A stretch of DNA of 64,000 nt from CAYTGM01 sp964437365 (GCA_964437365.1 CAYTGM010000006.1:124001-188000); one strand, 5' to 3'; shown: positions 32,675-42,471, counted from the stretch's first letter. The notes: a model not told the origin generated them from the sequence alone. A program made the numbers and translations.

Positions 32675-33994
32675 CTAGTTTGAAGTGCGATTGATCTTAA
32701 AGTTATCCAGTTTTACGCTACCAGCCTGGATTTCATCAAACGAGAGAAGATCAAACGCGATCTTCCACGGAGTTTCCCCATCACTTGTCCAGTTCATGGT
32801 AACTTTTGACGGAGTGTCTTCTCCCATCGCGAAGGAATAGCTCTCGACGGTTTGCTTCAGACCATTTACAGTGAATATACGGATTCTGAACTCCGGCAGA
32901 TATTTGTCGGGAATTTTCTCAAAGGATGTATCAAACTCTATCTCATATTCCCCTTTAAATAAAGGTTGGAGAGTTTGGTTGATTTGAAGGAAACCTAGGT
33001 GAAATCCAGCACCCTCTCCTTTCATGATTTCAATCTGATCGGAAAATTGATAGAGTGGAGTTTCGAATCCGTCCAATGCAATGGCCTCCCAGTTTCCGGA
33101 GTCGAAATCATTCAGCGCAACCTCAGCAGAAAGATTATTATGTATATCGTATTTTACCGGCTCAAAATAGATCTGAAAGTCTTGAGACAATTTGCCCTCT
33201 TCGTTGCAGGAGACAAATTCTTGCGATTCGTTAATCATTACTATTTCAATCAAACCTTCAGGTGCGGAGGCCTCATACAGAAACCCATCTCCTTCACTCA
33301 AATCCAGGAAGTCGCCAGAAAGCCCTAAAGAAGGATGGTACCATCTGATGTCGCCCAGGCCATTTGCAGCTTGGCTCTCGATCAGAATGGAACTGGGTTC
33401 CTGAAGCTCGACAGTATAAGGACTAATATATACATAGCGGCAGGATCTTGTTGTATCGCCTCCCGCAGCGTCACATTCCAATGGCAGAGGAAGAGCATCC
33501 CTGAGAACTTTCCCTTCAACCGGAATTCCTAATTTCGTGATGAGACTATCAGAGTACTCGTGGGCAAGACCGGACCGAGGCGATAATCGAAGAACCTCAT
33601 ACTCTCTGTTGAGTTCATCTACTCCCTCCAGCCTGTAAACCTGGTTTAACGCAGCTGAACCATCGATTGCCTGCTTTTCCCAGATCAGCTCTGCTTTTCC
33701 AAGAGTATTGCTCGGTTCAGGCCTGATCAAAACCTCTGGCAGCCCATTCTCGATCTCTTCCAGATGAACAAACAGGAAGGCGTTCATCTGCGTCGGAGCA
33801 GTATGTGCTTCTCTAATGTAAAAGTGATCTGTTCCCCTGAATTCAATTTCACCCTGGTTAAGCTGGTCTGAATTTTCTATAAACTCAATGGATTCAATGA
33901 GACAGTTGGAAGCAGGCACTGCAGTAGCAAAGAACCCATGGACGCACCCTACTCCCAGGCAGACCAGTGATAATCCCCTAAAAGGCGTTTTCAT
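32675..33994 (-). CDS. Exported protein, paralogue 2 of an unrecognised secreted family
   Basis: This predicted exported protein of about 439 residues has a short signal sequence (GLSLVCLGVGCVHGFFATAV) and is a paralogue of its two neighbours. The N-terminal part has Cys pairs (LECDAAGG/RSCRYVYIS, EFVSCNEEG). The C-terminal module is present once: NWEAIALDGFETPLYQF, LGFLQ, PLFKGEYEIEFDTSF, LPEFRIRIFTVNGLKQ, VTMNWTSDGETPWKIAFDLL. The ATG at 33994 is chosen because GGAGG lies six bases upstream; an in-frame TTG five codons earlier overlaps that ribosome site and is unlikely. It lies 30 bases upstream of paralogue 1, so the two are probably co-transcribed. Function unknown. Confidence 0.8.
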   Translation of the reverse strand: MKTPFRGLSLVCLGVGCVHGFFATAVPASNCLIESIEFIENSDQLNQGEIEFRGTDHFYIREAHTAPTQMNAFLFVHLEEIENGLPEVLIRPEPSNTLGKAELIWEKQAIDGSAALNQVYRLEGVDELNREYEVLRLSPRSGLAHEYSDSLITKLGIPVEGKVLRDALPLPLECDAAGGDTTRSCRYVYISPYTVELQEPSSILIESQAANGLGDIRWYHPSLGLSGDFLDLSEGDGFLYEASAPEGLIEIVMINESQEFVSCNEEGKLSQDFQIYFEPVKYDIHNNLSAEVALNDFDSGNWEAIALDGFETPLYQFSDQIEIMKGEGAGFHLGFLQINQTLQPLFKGEYEIEFDTSFEKIPDKYLPEFRIRIFTVNGLKQTVESYSFAMGEDTPSKVTMNWTSDGETPWKIAFDLLSFDEIQAGSVKLDNFKINRTSN

Positions 33995-34092
33995 TATTTT
34001 CCTCCGCAATTTTTTGGCATTAGTGAAACCTTGGTGCGAGTTGAAGCAATTGTCAATTCAAGTCTCGATTTTGTCCAAATCTCCATTTCGTG

Positions 34093-34122
34093 ATCAGGGC
34101 CCGTGTCCCCACGGGCCCTGAT
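34093..34122. terminator. Perfect 13-bp intergenic hairpin (probable terminator or attenuator)
   Basis: ATCAGGGCCCGTG (34093-34105) and CACGGGCCCTGAT (34110-34122) form a GC-rich 13-bp stem with a 4-base loop, 5 bases after the stop of the gene at 34128. No T tract follows on either strand, so it may stabilise mRNA ends or cause partial read-through into paralogue 2. Confidence 0.65.
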
Positions 34123-34127
34123 GAGAC

Positions 34128-35930
34128 TTACATTCTGCTTTCGAGGCTGATCCCTTTGATCCGAATAGCTCCTATTTTTGGTTCACTAAAAGCCAATGAA
34201 TCAATCGCAACGCGCCAGCGAGTGTTTCCATCACTATACCAGGGAACAGTGATGATAGCGGGAAGCCTCCGTCCATCATCGATCGCAAATGATTCGATCT
34301 GTTGCTTCAGCCCACTCTCCGTGAGAACTCTTATTCTATACTCGGGAAAGTCAGTCTCATCACCCTGTTGAAGAATAGGCTCCACCTCGAAGTGCATGAA
34401 ATATTTGCCTTCTGGCAAAGGAGGAAAGTCTTCATCTGATTCCAAAAACCCAAAGGAAAGCGAGCTATTCGCTGGCGGAAAGAGTTCTAGAGTTCCATCT
34501 ATATTGAAGAGTGGTGGAGTGAATGAATCTAACGTAACTTCATCCCAGCAGCTTGCTGAAAAGCAGTTCATCTCTTCCTCAATTTCATTAACTTGATCTA
34601 TTTGCATCCTTAAAGCGGAATCAATTTCGAAAGGGAGAACTTCAATGCTCCGAATTTCCAGCTTACCACTCTGCAACTCGTTGAATGAGAGCAAGTCAAC
34701 AGCGAGATTCCAGTAGGACGACCCATCACTCTTCCAATTCAAGGTGACCGATTCAGGCGTATCTTCATTATATTCAAAAGCGAGTGTTTTGATCTTCTGG
34801 ATAAGGCCGTCTTCGGTAAACGCACGAAGTCTATACTCAGGATGCAAAATTCCTGAACTCAAGAATTCTGTATCCAACTTTATTTCATATTCCCCTTTTG
34901 GAAGGGGTGGCATCGGATCAACAAGTTCAATATAGCCGAACTGGCCACCCGAGTCATTAGACTTACCTAAGACAAGTTCTTCACCGAACTTCGCGGTGGG
35001 CGAAGCAAACATATCGACATCCACTAATTGCCAGTTAGCGGGTGAAAAGTCCTCGAGTATGTTTGAAGCCTGATCTACTGTCGTTGAGGCGAAGTCTGCT
35101 TCGGAACAATCGACGAGCAAATTCATCTGTCTATCTCTGGAACCAAAGCAGGAAAGGTATCTGTCAAAGGCTATATATATAATTCGATTTCTACCCGAAG
35201 GCATAACTGCTGTAAAGACCTGTTCTTCTGAGTCAAGGGGAGGTCTAGTAAAATTACCTCTGAAACTTCCCGATGAAGATTCCCAGAATATCGAAGTTCT
35301 TATAGATGATGTTAGCTCTTCAATAGCGATAAAGGAACTTTCGTCAGTGTCTATATAATAGCCACCGATGTAAACCGAGTTGCAAATTCGAGGATTTAAT
35401 CTGCATCCATCACCAACACAAGATGTTGAATAAGGCGGAAGAGTTTCAGAGACAACTTCACCACATACTATTTCATTGAAAGACAGGTTTCTGCGTTTGA
35501 TTTCATATTCCAGCCCGACTCGATCTGACATAACCGAATAAACATAGCCTCCGGGCTCATTCAGAATGTATGCCTGATGCTTGTTCGTGTTTACAGATGG
35601 CTGATTAAACTGCCAGAAAGGTTTCTGATTAAACTGCCAGAAAGGTTCCAGTTCAGAGTCATAGTCTATCGTCGAGTCTTGTAACAATCTGCCAATGGGC
35701 ATTGACTCTCCAGTCTCAGAAAGACTGACGACGAAAACACCTGGCTCATCTATTGTGAACCTGTACTCGTGAACGAACTGCTCTCTACCCTGATAAATAA
35801 CCACAGGATCTTCTGGTTCAAAGGCCTGCTCTAAAAATGTGCAATAACCCAAAGTGTGTAACGCTGGTAACAGCCAGGTTAATATGAAGATAGCCTGACA
35901 TAAAGCTAGCTTCCTCAAATGAATAAACAT
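34128..35930 (-). CDS. Exported protein, paralogue 3 with two copies of the shared module
   Basis: The 600-residue protein is the first and largest of the three paralogues. It has a signal peptide (ALCQAIFILTWLLPALHTLG), an N-terminal beta-rich domain with Cys pairs (VCGEVV, STSCVGDGCRLNPRICN, YLSCFGSRD), and two tandem copies of the C-terminal module (about residues 275-430 and 435-600). Copy one has FGYIE, HPEYRLRAFTEDGLIQ and LNWKSDGSSYWNLAVDLLSF. Copy two has FGFLE, FPEYRIRVLTESGLKQ and VPWYSDGNTRWRVAIDSLAF. An 8-residue direct duplication (PFWQFNQK/PFWQFNQP) sits near residue 100. GGAGGAGAACG precedes the ATG. Followed by a strong hairpin. Function unknown. Confidence 0.8.
   Translation of the reverse strand: MFIHLRKLALCQAIFILTWLLPALHTLGYCTFLEQAFEPEDPVVIYQGREQFVHEYRFTIDEPGVFVVSLSETGESMPIGRLLQDSTIDYDSELEPFWQFNQKPFWQFNQPSVNTNKHQAYILNEPGGYVYSVMSDRVGLEYEIKRRNLSFNEIVCGEVVSETLPPYSTSCVGDGCRLNPRICNSVYIGGYYIDTDESSFIAIEELTSSIRTSIFWESSSGSFRGNFTRPPLDSEEQVFTAVMPSGRNRIIYIAFDRYLSCFGSRDRQMNLLVDCSEADFASTTVDQASNILEDFSPANWQLVDVDMFASPTAKFGEELVLGKSNDSGGQFGYIELVDPMPPLPKGEYEIKLDTEFLSSGILHPEYRLRAFTEDGLIQKIKTLAFEYNEDTPESVTLNWKSDGSSYWNLAVDLLSFNELQSGKLEIRSIEVLPFEIDSALRMQIDQVNEIEEEMNCFSASCWDEVTLDSFTPPLFNIDGTLELFPPANSSLSFGFLESDEDFPPLPEGKYFMHFEVEPILQQGDETDFPEYRIRVLTESGLKQQIESFAIDDGRRLPAIITVPWYSDGNTRWRVAIDSLAFSEPKIGAIRIKGISLESRM
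35601..35648. repeat. 24-bp tandem duplication within the coding sequence
   Basis: CTGATTAAACTGCCAGAAAG plus GTTT at 35601-35624 is repeated almost exactly at 35625-35648 (last base differs). It encodes the repeated octapeptide PFWQFNQ(K/P) in the protein at 34128-35930. The near identity at DNA level points to a recent slippage or duplication event. Confidence 0.9.
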
Positions 35931-36147
35931 CGTTCTCCTCCTCCAATAGTTTTTTTTCCTCGATATATAGATGCAGCAACTTTACCAAAACGTCAACAAG
36001 TCACCCACAAAAATGAACTGAATTTTGAAGCTGAATTCCCCACTTTTCAAGATTAATAAGAATTCCATTGCAGATAAGCTTAGGAATTTACTACTCCATG
36101 ATTACGATATTTAAATGACTAGAGTCCTCTAGCAATATACTCCAACC

Positions 36148-39100
36148 ATGACAGATTTATTTTGTAAGTCCTACGCAAAGCAGGGCATTCTCAGAAACCC
36201 TTCTAGATATTACACGTCGGGGTTAACTACCCTTTCCGTCATTTTAACGACGGCACTTACTTCAATCCCACATGATTCGTCGGCCCAGGGCTTTCCTAAC
36301 GTTGCGCGTACACCAGGCGAACTTCTTGCCGGCCCCATTGCTCCCGAACAGGGCAGAACGGCCATCGTAGCGTGGCATGGCGAAAGAATCGTTTCGGTTC
36401 CCGAGCCTCCTGGCAGCCAACCCGGTGCCGATGTTGATATGCGTATCGTCGATATCAGTGACATTGATCTCATGACAGACTGGACCGATGACAGTCATAT
36501 TCAAGTCACGCATATTCCCGCTGGAACTGGTGGCTTCAACTCACACGGCTACTTTAAATCCGGACCATATCTATATGTAGGAGGGCACTGTCTCAGCGGA
36601 GATCTCTCAGAGTGTGATGGATCAGATAATCAGTACCGTGACAGCTTCGTGATCAACGGGACCGGACCAACCTTCGCTAACTCAAACCTGTCACGAGCTT
36701 CCATGCAAGATGACAACGGTCTGGCGATTGGAACGTATAGTCGGTCAGGAGCACAATCCCCCTGGGGAGTTCGTATGTGGTGGAGCTATGGTGATGTTGA
36801 AGGTGATGCATGGCTCGGCGTTCGACGAGATCCTAATGACTATCTTCACGACTGGACTAATGGAGGAGCTCCAACAGGTCCTGCACTGCAATCCACATGG
36901 GACCATTTGTCTGATACTGGTGTCATTGGATTCCCTTTTATCATGGGTAATATCCTCATCTATGCATCTGATCAGACGGGAACGGGTGTTGCAACTTATG
37001 ATATATCCGACCCGACAAACCCGGTTCTTCTGGATGTACTTAAGGAGGAGAACCCGGGCGGCTACTGGCCTGAAATATACGGAAGCTATATTTTCTTCCC
37101 CAGGAGAAACAACGAAGGCGGACCCGGAAGCCAGTCAGGATTCATGGTCGTTGATTACTCAGACCCGACTGACCTGAGAGTCATTGCTGATCGTAATTTG
37201 GAAGGATCCAATCAATACGTAACCTTCCAGGACGAATACGCCTTCATGAATAATTACAAGATCGACATGCGTACCTTTGAACCTGTTCTTGAACTTGATA
37301 TGTCTATCAGGGAACCCGAAGGTATAGACCTGGATGCAAGCCAGTTCGCCTTACCGGTAGGAAACCTGGTAATCACCGGAGGGTATGGAACTTCAGGCCC
37401 CGGGCTGGCCGTCTGGGCTCATCAGGCAGAACCAGACACACGATCACCCTATGTGCTTTACCATGTCCCCTCAACTGATCAGGCAAATTATTCAACACTC
37501 TGCCCTATCACCATGTCTATACCAGAGACTCTTAAGACAGAAACGATTATCAATGGAGTGTCACTCATTGTTCAACCGATAGGTGGGTCTCCAATCCCTA
37601 TCTATCATGCCTTTGGACAGAACAAGTTATTAACGATCACACCCCAAGAACCATTTCTCGAGAACACAACCTATGAGGTTATCCTGACAAGCGATATAGA
37701 GGATGCAGCGGGGAACCCTCTCGAACCTTATACATTCAGATTTTCAACCGGTGGCTCTGTGAGCGGTGGCAACCAGCCTCCTGCAATAACAAACCTGAGT
37801 ATTACTCCGTCCCCTGCAGCCCCGGGAACAGAACTTCTCTTTTCCTGGAGTGCTTCTGACAACGATGGGGACGCCATGGAATATCGGGTTGATTTCGGAG
37901 ATGGCAGCGCTCCGACGGACTGGATCACACTAACTTCTTTGAATCACACATATGTCTCAGAGGGGCACTTTCAGGCAACAGTGCAGGTAAGAGATGCACT
38001 TGGCAGTGTGTCGGCCAGAAGTCAGAAAGTCACAGTCATCACCCCATTGGCTGATCACGGCGCTACTCATAGTAATATTCTTACTCAGGATGCTTCTTCA
38101 GGCATTATCTATACATGTAATCCTGATAACGATTCCGTTTCTGCGATCAATCCGTCTAATGAAGACCTCATCTGGGAAGCCCAAACAGGAAAAGACCCGC
38201 GATCAATCGCACTTGTTAATTCCTCAACCCTATGGGTTGCAAACCGCGACGCTGACACAATTTCAATTATCGACACAGCAAATGGAAATGTGACTCAAAC
38301 CATTGAGCTGGAGTATGGATCCGCGCCTGTTGCTCTCTGTCCTCTTCCAAACGGTCAGCAAATTCTGGTTTCCTGCGAAGGAGATGGGACAGTCAGAAGA
38401 CATAATCTTAGCACTACTCTGGAAGATGATCGCGTGGAAGTTGGTCCCTGGCCTCGAGCAATTACAGTAACAGGCGACTCCAGCAGGGCTCTTGTTACCC
38501 GGTTCATTTCTCCAAAATACCATGGGGAGGTTTATGATATAGACCTTTCCGGAACAATGTCACTCACACGCACCATCCAACTGGCGAAGGATCGCTCCGA
38601 GGATGGAAGTGCATCAGGGCGTGGCATTCCCAACTACCTTGCTGATATTCGCATCTCTCCAGACGGAGGATACGCTTGGGTTGTTGGCAAGAAGGACAAT
38701 ACAACGCGAGGCACCTTCTTCTCACCGAACCTTCCTCTTGGACAGGACAATACAGTAAGAGCCATTCTCGCCCTTATAGACCTGAATACAAACCAAGAAG
38801 ATGAAGATTACCGACTGGACATCGACAATAGCGATTCTCCGACAGGAATCGAATTCAGCCCTCTTGGCGATTATGCCTTCATCAGTCTGCAAGGTAACAA
38901 CAGAGTAGCAGTCATTGACCTGCTTGATTTCGTCGATCCCAATGAAGCAGGAACAGTTGAAACACGCTGGAATACGCAGTTCGCTCCTCAAGGAATCCTT
39001 ATAGACGATTCTAATCAAACTTTATATGTTACAAACCTCATGTCGCGAAGTGTTAGTTCAATTGATATTTCTACTTTTCTTGACACCGGTTCAGCTAATA

Positions 39101-40701
39101 TCAGCTCGATTCATATAGAATCGATAGAACAGGATCAAATGCATCCTACTGTGAAACTTGGCAAAGAAATCTTCTACAATGCCTCCGATATACGCATGAG
39201 TGCAGAAGGCTATATTAGTTGTGCAACATGCCACGTAGATGGCATGCATGATGGCCGCACCTACGACTTCACGAATCGAGGAGAAGGGTTCCGGAACACG
39301 ACAGACCTCCGCGGTCGTTCAGGTACATGGCACGGCAATGTTCACTGGACAGCCAATTTCGATGAGATCCATGATTTTGAGAATGACATCCGTGAAAGTT
39401 TTGGCGGTGAAGGGTTTCTCACTGATGAGCAATATGTAAGTGTCTTTGATACTTTGGGTTCCCCGAAAGCCGGTCTCAACCACGACCTTGATGCTCTGGC
39501 AGCCTATGTAACCTCGCTCGGCACAAGCACACTCCCCCGCTCTCCCCATCGAAACAGCGATGGTACATTAACAGAGGCTGCCCTTCGCGGTCAGAACATA
39601 TTCATGACAAATAACTGTATGAGCTGCCACGACCCAGAGAATGACTATACAGATCGACTCCAGCATGATGTTGGTACACTTAAGGCTTCCTCGGGATCAA
39701 GGTTGGGGCAAGCACTCACCTCTATTGATACTCCGACGCTGCTGGGACTCCATGCATCTGCTCCTTACCTGCATGATGGAAGCGCTGAAACCCTCGAAGA
39801 AGTTTTTCAATTCGCTGGTGGCGAGCTTGTTCAAGCCGAGCTGGCATCCATCGACTCCAATGCGAATGCGGCCGACGTAAACTGGAATCCGATGAAAGAG
39901 TGGCACAATAGTGAATTCATCCAATTTGATGGCAATGGCTCTATCACCTTTAACAATATCACTTCGTCAATATCAGGAAGCGGATATATCAAGTTGAGGT
40001 ATAACGCGGGCTACGGAGGGATTGATATCACGGTCACAGCGAACGGAAACACTATCAATGATGTACTTCCGCAAACGCCAAATGACCCAGGCTGGAATCC
40101 GAACGAGTGGAGATACCACACAGTCGAAGTCGATTATCAAGCTGGTTCAAACAGTATTTCCATCGAACGGGATGCAAGTGGTGGAAACTTCAAACTCGAC
40201 GAAGTGCTCTTTACAACACCGGAGCATCTCGCTTTGGCAAACGCACACGCGAGGAACTTCTCTGAACAGGATTTAGCCGATCTTGTGGCCTACTTAAATT
40301 CACTCGACAATCAGGATGCTGCGCTTCCTGCTATACAGCTTGAAAGGAATGGCGAAACCATCGATTTGACCTCAGGAGACGAGGTCCAGATAACTCCTTC
40401 AAGGGCAACTTCGTCTCTAGTCTATACATTAGTAAATTCCGGATCAGGACCTTTGAACTTTGGGCAGTTCTATCTTTTCCCTGAGATCGAATCGGGGTTC
40501 TGGATTGAGGAGCAACCCAGCCCGACTCTTCTTCCAGGGCAAAGTACCCAGCTCATCATTAATTACAATGAAAGTTCAATCGAACAGAGCACGACGATAT
40601 CCGTCTGGACTGATGCCGAGGAATCCTATTTACTACAATGGATTCTGACCCTTCTGGAGGGCGAGACAAGTAGCGTCCCCGAAGCGCTCCTGATATACTA
40701 A
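36148..40701 (+). CDS. Very large exported protein: beta-propeller, Ig-like, PKD, di-haem cytochrome c and CBM-like domains
   Basis: The 1517-residue protein has an N-terminal signal region (TTLSVILTTALTSIPHDSSAQ). Domains in order (approximate): LVIVD-type propeller repeats 60-420 (LMTDWTDDSHIQV, VATYDISDPTNPVLLDVL, MVVDYSDPTDLRVIAD), an SbsA/Big_5-like Ig domain 425-535 (YEVILTSDIEDAAGNPL), a PKD domain 545-630 (YRVDFGDGSAP), and a YVTN propeller 640-990 (IYTCNPDNDSVSAI, LWVANRDADTISIIDTANG). A cytochrome c/MauG-like part at 1000-1250 has two haem sites, C1025-x2-C1028-H1029 and C1157-x2-C1160-H1161. Then come a CBM6-like region (about 1260-1355) and a C-terminal Ig-like domain. It probably acts as a periplasmic or surface redox enzyme. 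The substrate is unknown. No clear ribosome site precedes the ATG. Confidence 0.82.
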   Translation: MTDLFCKSYAKQGILRNPSRYYTSGLTTLSVILTTALTSIPHDSSAQGFPNVARTPGELLAGPIAPEQGRTAIVAWHGERIVSVPEPPGSQPGADVDMRIVDISDIDLMTDWTDDSHIQVTHIPAGTGGFNSHGYFKSGPYLYVGGHCLSGDLSECDGSDNQYRDSFVINGTGPTFANSNLSRASMQDDNGLAIGTYSRSGAQSPWGVRMWWSYGDVEGDAWLGVRRDPNDYLHDWTNGGAPTGPALQSTWDHLSDTGVIGFPFIMGNILIYASDQTGTGVATYDISDPTNPVLLDVLKEENPGGYWPEIYGSYIFFPRRNNEGGPGSQSGFMVVDYSDPTDLRVIADRNLEGSNQYVTFQDEYAFMNNYKIDMRTFEPVLELDMSIREPEGIDLDASQFALPVGNLVITGGYGTSGPGLAVWAHQAEPDTRSPYVLYHVPSTDQANYSTLCPITMSIPETLKTETIINGVSLIVQPIGGSPIPIYHAFGQNKLLTITPQEPFLENTTYEVILTSDIEDAAGNPLEPYTFRFSTGGSVSGGNQPPAITNLSITPSPAAPGTELLFSWSASDNDGDAMEYRVDFGDGSAPTDWITLTSLNHTYVSEGHFQATVQVRDALGSVSARSQKVTVITPLADHGATHSNILTQDASSGIIYTCNPDNDSVSAINPSNEDLIWEAQTGKDPRSIALVNSSTLWVANRDADTISIIDTANGNVTQTIELEYGSAPVALCPLPNGQQILVSCEGDGTVRRHNLSTTLEDDRVEVGPWPRAITVTGDSSRALVTRFISPKYHGEVYDIDLSGTMSLTRTIQLAKDRSEDGSASGRGIPNYLADIRISPDGGYAWVVGKKDNTTRGTFFSPNLPLGQDNTVRAILALIDLNTNQEDEDYRLDIDNSDSPTGIEFSPLGDYAFISLQGNNRVAVIDLLDFVDPNEAGTVETRWNTQFAPQGILIDDSNQTLYVTNLMSRSVSSIDISTFLDTGSANISSIHIESIEQDQMHPTVKLGKEIFYNASDIRMSAEGYISCATCHVDGMHDGRTYDFTNRGEGFRNTTDLRGRSGTWHGNVHWTANFDEIHDFENDIRESFGGEGFLTDEQYVSVFDTLGSPKAGLNHDLDALAAYVTSLGTSTLPRSPHRNSDGTLTEAALRGQNIFMTNNCMSCHDPENDYTDRLQHDVGTLKASSGSRLGQALTSIDTPTLLGLHASAPYLHDGSAETLEEVFQFAGGELVQAELASIDSNANAADVNWNPMKEWHNSEFIQFDGNGSITFNNITSSISGSGYIKLRYNAGYGGIDITVTANGNTINDVLPQTPNDPGWNPNEWRYHTVEVDYQAGSNSISIERDASGGNFKLDEVLFTTPEHLALANAHARNFSEQDLADLVAYLNSLDNQDAALPAIQLERNGETIDLTSGDEVQITPSRATSSLVYTLVNSGSGPLNFGQFYLFPEIESGFWIEEQPSPTLLPGQSTQLIINYNESSIEQSTTISVWTDAEESYLLQWILTLLEGETSSVPEALLIY

Positions 40702-40716
40702 ATGATCCAGTAAGGA

Positions 40717-40744
40717 ATGGCCTCTCTCTAAAGAGAGAGGCCAT
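40717..40744. terminator. Bidirectional hairpin terminator between convergent genes
   Basis: ATGGCCTCTCTCT (40717-40729) and AGAGAGAGGCCAT (40732-40744) form a perfect 13-bp stem with a 2-base loop. It sits between the stops of the large cytochrome gene (40701) and the reductase gene (40750). Flanking GATC...GATC extends the symmetry. Confidence 0.8.
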
Positions 40745-40749
40745 CTTGA

Positions 40750-42450
40750 TCATTTCTTTGAAGCCATTGAGTAGGTCTTCCACGATCCCGAAAGGTTTCT
40801 CACATCCTGAAAACCTCTTTGCAGCAACACCCTGTTCGCATAATAAGATCTCTGTCCTGACATACAATGGACAATCAGGGTCTTGTCTTTGGGCAACTCT
40901 TCAGCTCTTTCGCGTAAGTCGTTCAAGGGGATATGCACTGACTGATTGATAACTCCGTGCTTGTCTCTTTCTGCACCATCGCGAACATCAACAACGATTG
41001 CGCCTTCAGCCATTAATCGTTCAACCTCATTCCACTGAGCTTGCTTCAAGAGGCCTTTCTGGATGTTCTCAGCAATCATTCCTGCCAGATTCACGGGATC
41101 TTTCGCAGAGCCCACAGGAGGAGCATAGCAAAGTTCCAACTGCGCCAGTTGCTCTACTCTTAAGCCACCGATCATTGCTGTAGCGATAACGTCTATACGC
41201 TTTTCGACACCATCCTTTCCAACTGCCTGAGCACCAAGAATGTCACCAGACTCAGAATTGAATAAGAGTTTCATGGCAATTGGAAACGCGCCTGGATAAT
41301 AAGACGCGTGAGACGCAGGATGAAGGTGAACAACCTCGTAGGCTATATTTTGAGATTGAAGCAGTTTCTCGTTCAGACCTGTGCAAGCGGCCGTGAGTTC
41401 AAACAGGCGGAGTGCAGCTGTTCCCTGAGTCCCTCGATATGGAATCGACTTCACCCCGAATATCTGATCAGCGACAAGCCTTCCCTGTCGATTTGCCGGC
41501 CCCGCAAGCGGTATCTGTGTCCTGCTACCGGTCACCGGGTCCTTTACTTCTATGGCATCACCGATCGCATAGATGGAGGGGTCATCTGTACGCATATATT
41601 CATCCACGACAATCCCTCCGCGCGGCCCGACATTGAGATCAGCTTCAGCGGCTAGCTTTGATTCTGCCTTTACACCCAGTCCAAGGATCACGACATCACT
41701 TGGAATGCGTGTTCCATCTTTCAAAACGACAGTGGAAGCCTTTGCACCGTCGTCAGGTTCATCAAAGAAGTCCAATCCGTTATCTGTATAGAGGTCGACA
41801 CCTTTAGCACGAAGCTCCTCGTGAAGATACTCAGCCATTTCTGGATCGAGTGGCATCATCACCTGAGGAGCCATCTCAGCAATGGAAACTTTCAAGCCTC
41901 TAACCTGTAGCTGCTCTGCCATTTCAAGACCAATATAGCCACCCCCACCGACGAGCGCACTCCTGGCATTGTTCTTCTCAATCCAGTCTATAATTCTCTC
42001 CATGTCCGGAATGTTCCGAAGAGTAAAGTGCCCGGGGCGATCAATACCTTTGAGTGGCGGCTTAATGGGTGCAGCGCCCGGTGAAAGAACAAGAAAATCA
42101 TAAGATTCCGTATTCTCTTGATCGGAAACGAGGTTCTTCACTTGAACTGTTTTTTTTCCTCGATCGATTGACAAAACCTCATGTTGTACACGAACGTCTA
42201 TATTGTGTCGGGACTTCAGAGCCTCTGCACTCTGAACAATGAGTTTCGACTTGTCCTTGATTTCACCACCAACATGGTAGGGCAGGCCGCAATTGGCAAA
42301 GCTCGGGTAGAGTCCCCTTTCAAAAACAACAATCTCGCTTTCTTCGGATAGACGACGCGCACGTGCAGCGCAGCTCATTCCCCCGGCCACTCCCCCAACG
42401 ATGACGACTTTCTTTTTCTCTGCTCCGTGATGCATTTTTTGAGCATTCAT
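40750..42450 (-). CDS. CoA-disulfide reductase-type flavoprotein with C-terminal rhodanese domain
   Basis: This FAD- and NAD(P)H-dependent disulfide reductase is fused to a rhodanese, the CoADR-RHD architecture used to reduce CoA disulfides, persulfides or polysulfide. The FAD Rossmann motif is VVIVGGVAGGMSCAARARRL. The single redox Cys of this class is C54 in FANCGLPYHVGGEI. A second nucleotide site is ARSALVGGGGYIGLEMAEQL, and YAIGDAIEV is the FAD C-terminal motif. The rhodanese domain (about 470-566) has the catalytic C529 in IVHCMSGQRS. The start is ambiguous between GTG 42459 (closest to GAGGAGG) and ATG 42450; the latter is used. The ribosome site follows directly on the stop of the upstream rhodanese gene, so they form an operon. 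Confidence 0.88.
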   Translation of the reverse strand: MNAQKMHHGAEKKKVVIVGGVAGGMSCAARARRLSEESEIVVFERGLYPSFANCGLPYHVGGEIKDKSKLIVQSAEALKSRHNIDVRVQHEVLSIDRGKKTVQVKNLVSDQENTESYDFLVLSPGAAPIKPPLKGIDRPGHFTLRNIPDMERIIDWIEKNNARSALVGGGGYIGLEMAEQLQVRGLKVSIAEMAPQVMMPLDPEMAEYLHEELRAKGVDLYTDNGLDFFDEPDDGAKASTVVLKDGTRIPSDVVILGLGVKAESKLAAEADLNVGPRGGIVVDEYMRTDDPSIYAIGDAIEVKDPVTGSRTQIPLAGPANRQGRLVADQIFGVKSIPYRGTQGTAALRLFELTAACTGLNEKLLQSQNIAYEVVHLHPASHASYYPGAFPIAMKLLFNSESGDILGAQAVGKDGVEKRIDVIATAMIGGLRVEQLAQLELCYAPPVGSAKDPVNLAGMIAENIQKGLLKQAQWNEVERLMAEGAIVVDVRDGAERDKHGVINQSVHIPLNDLRERAEELPKDKTLIVHCMSGQRSYYANRVLLQRGFQDVRNLSGSWKTYSMASKK

Positions 42451-42471
42451 GATAAACACATACCTCCTCTG

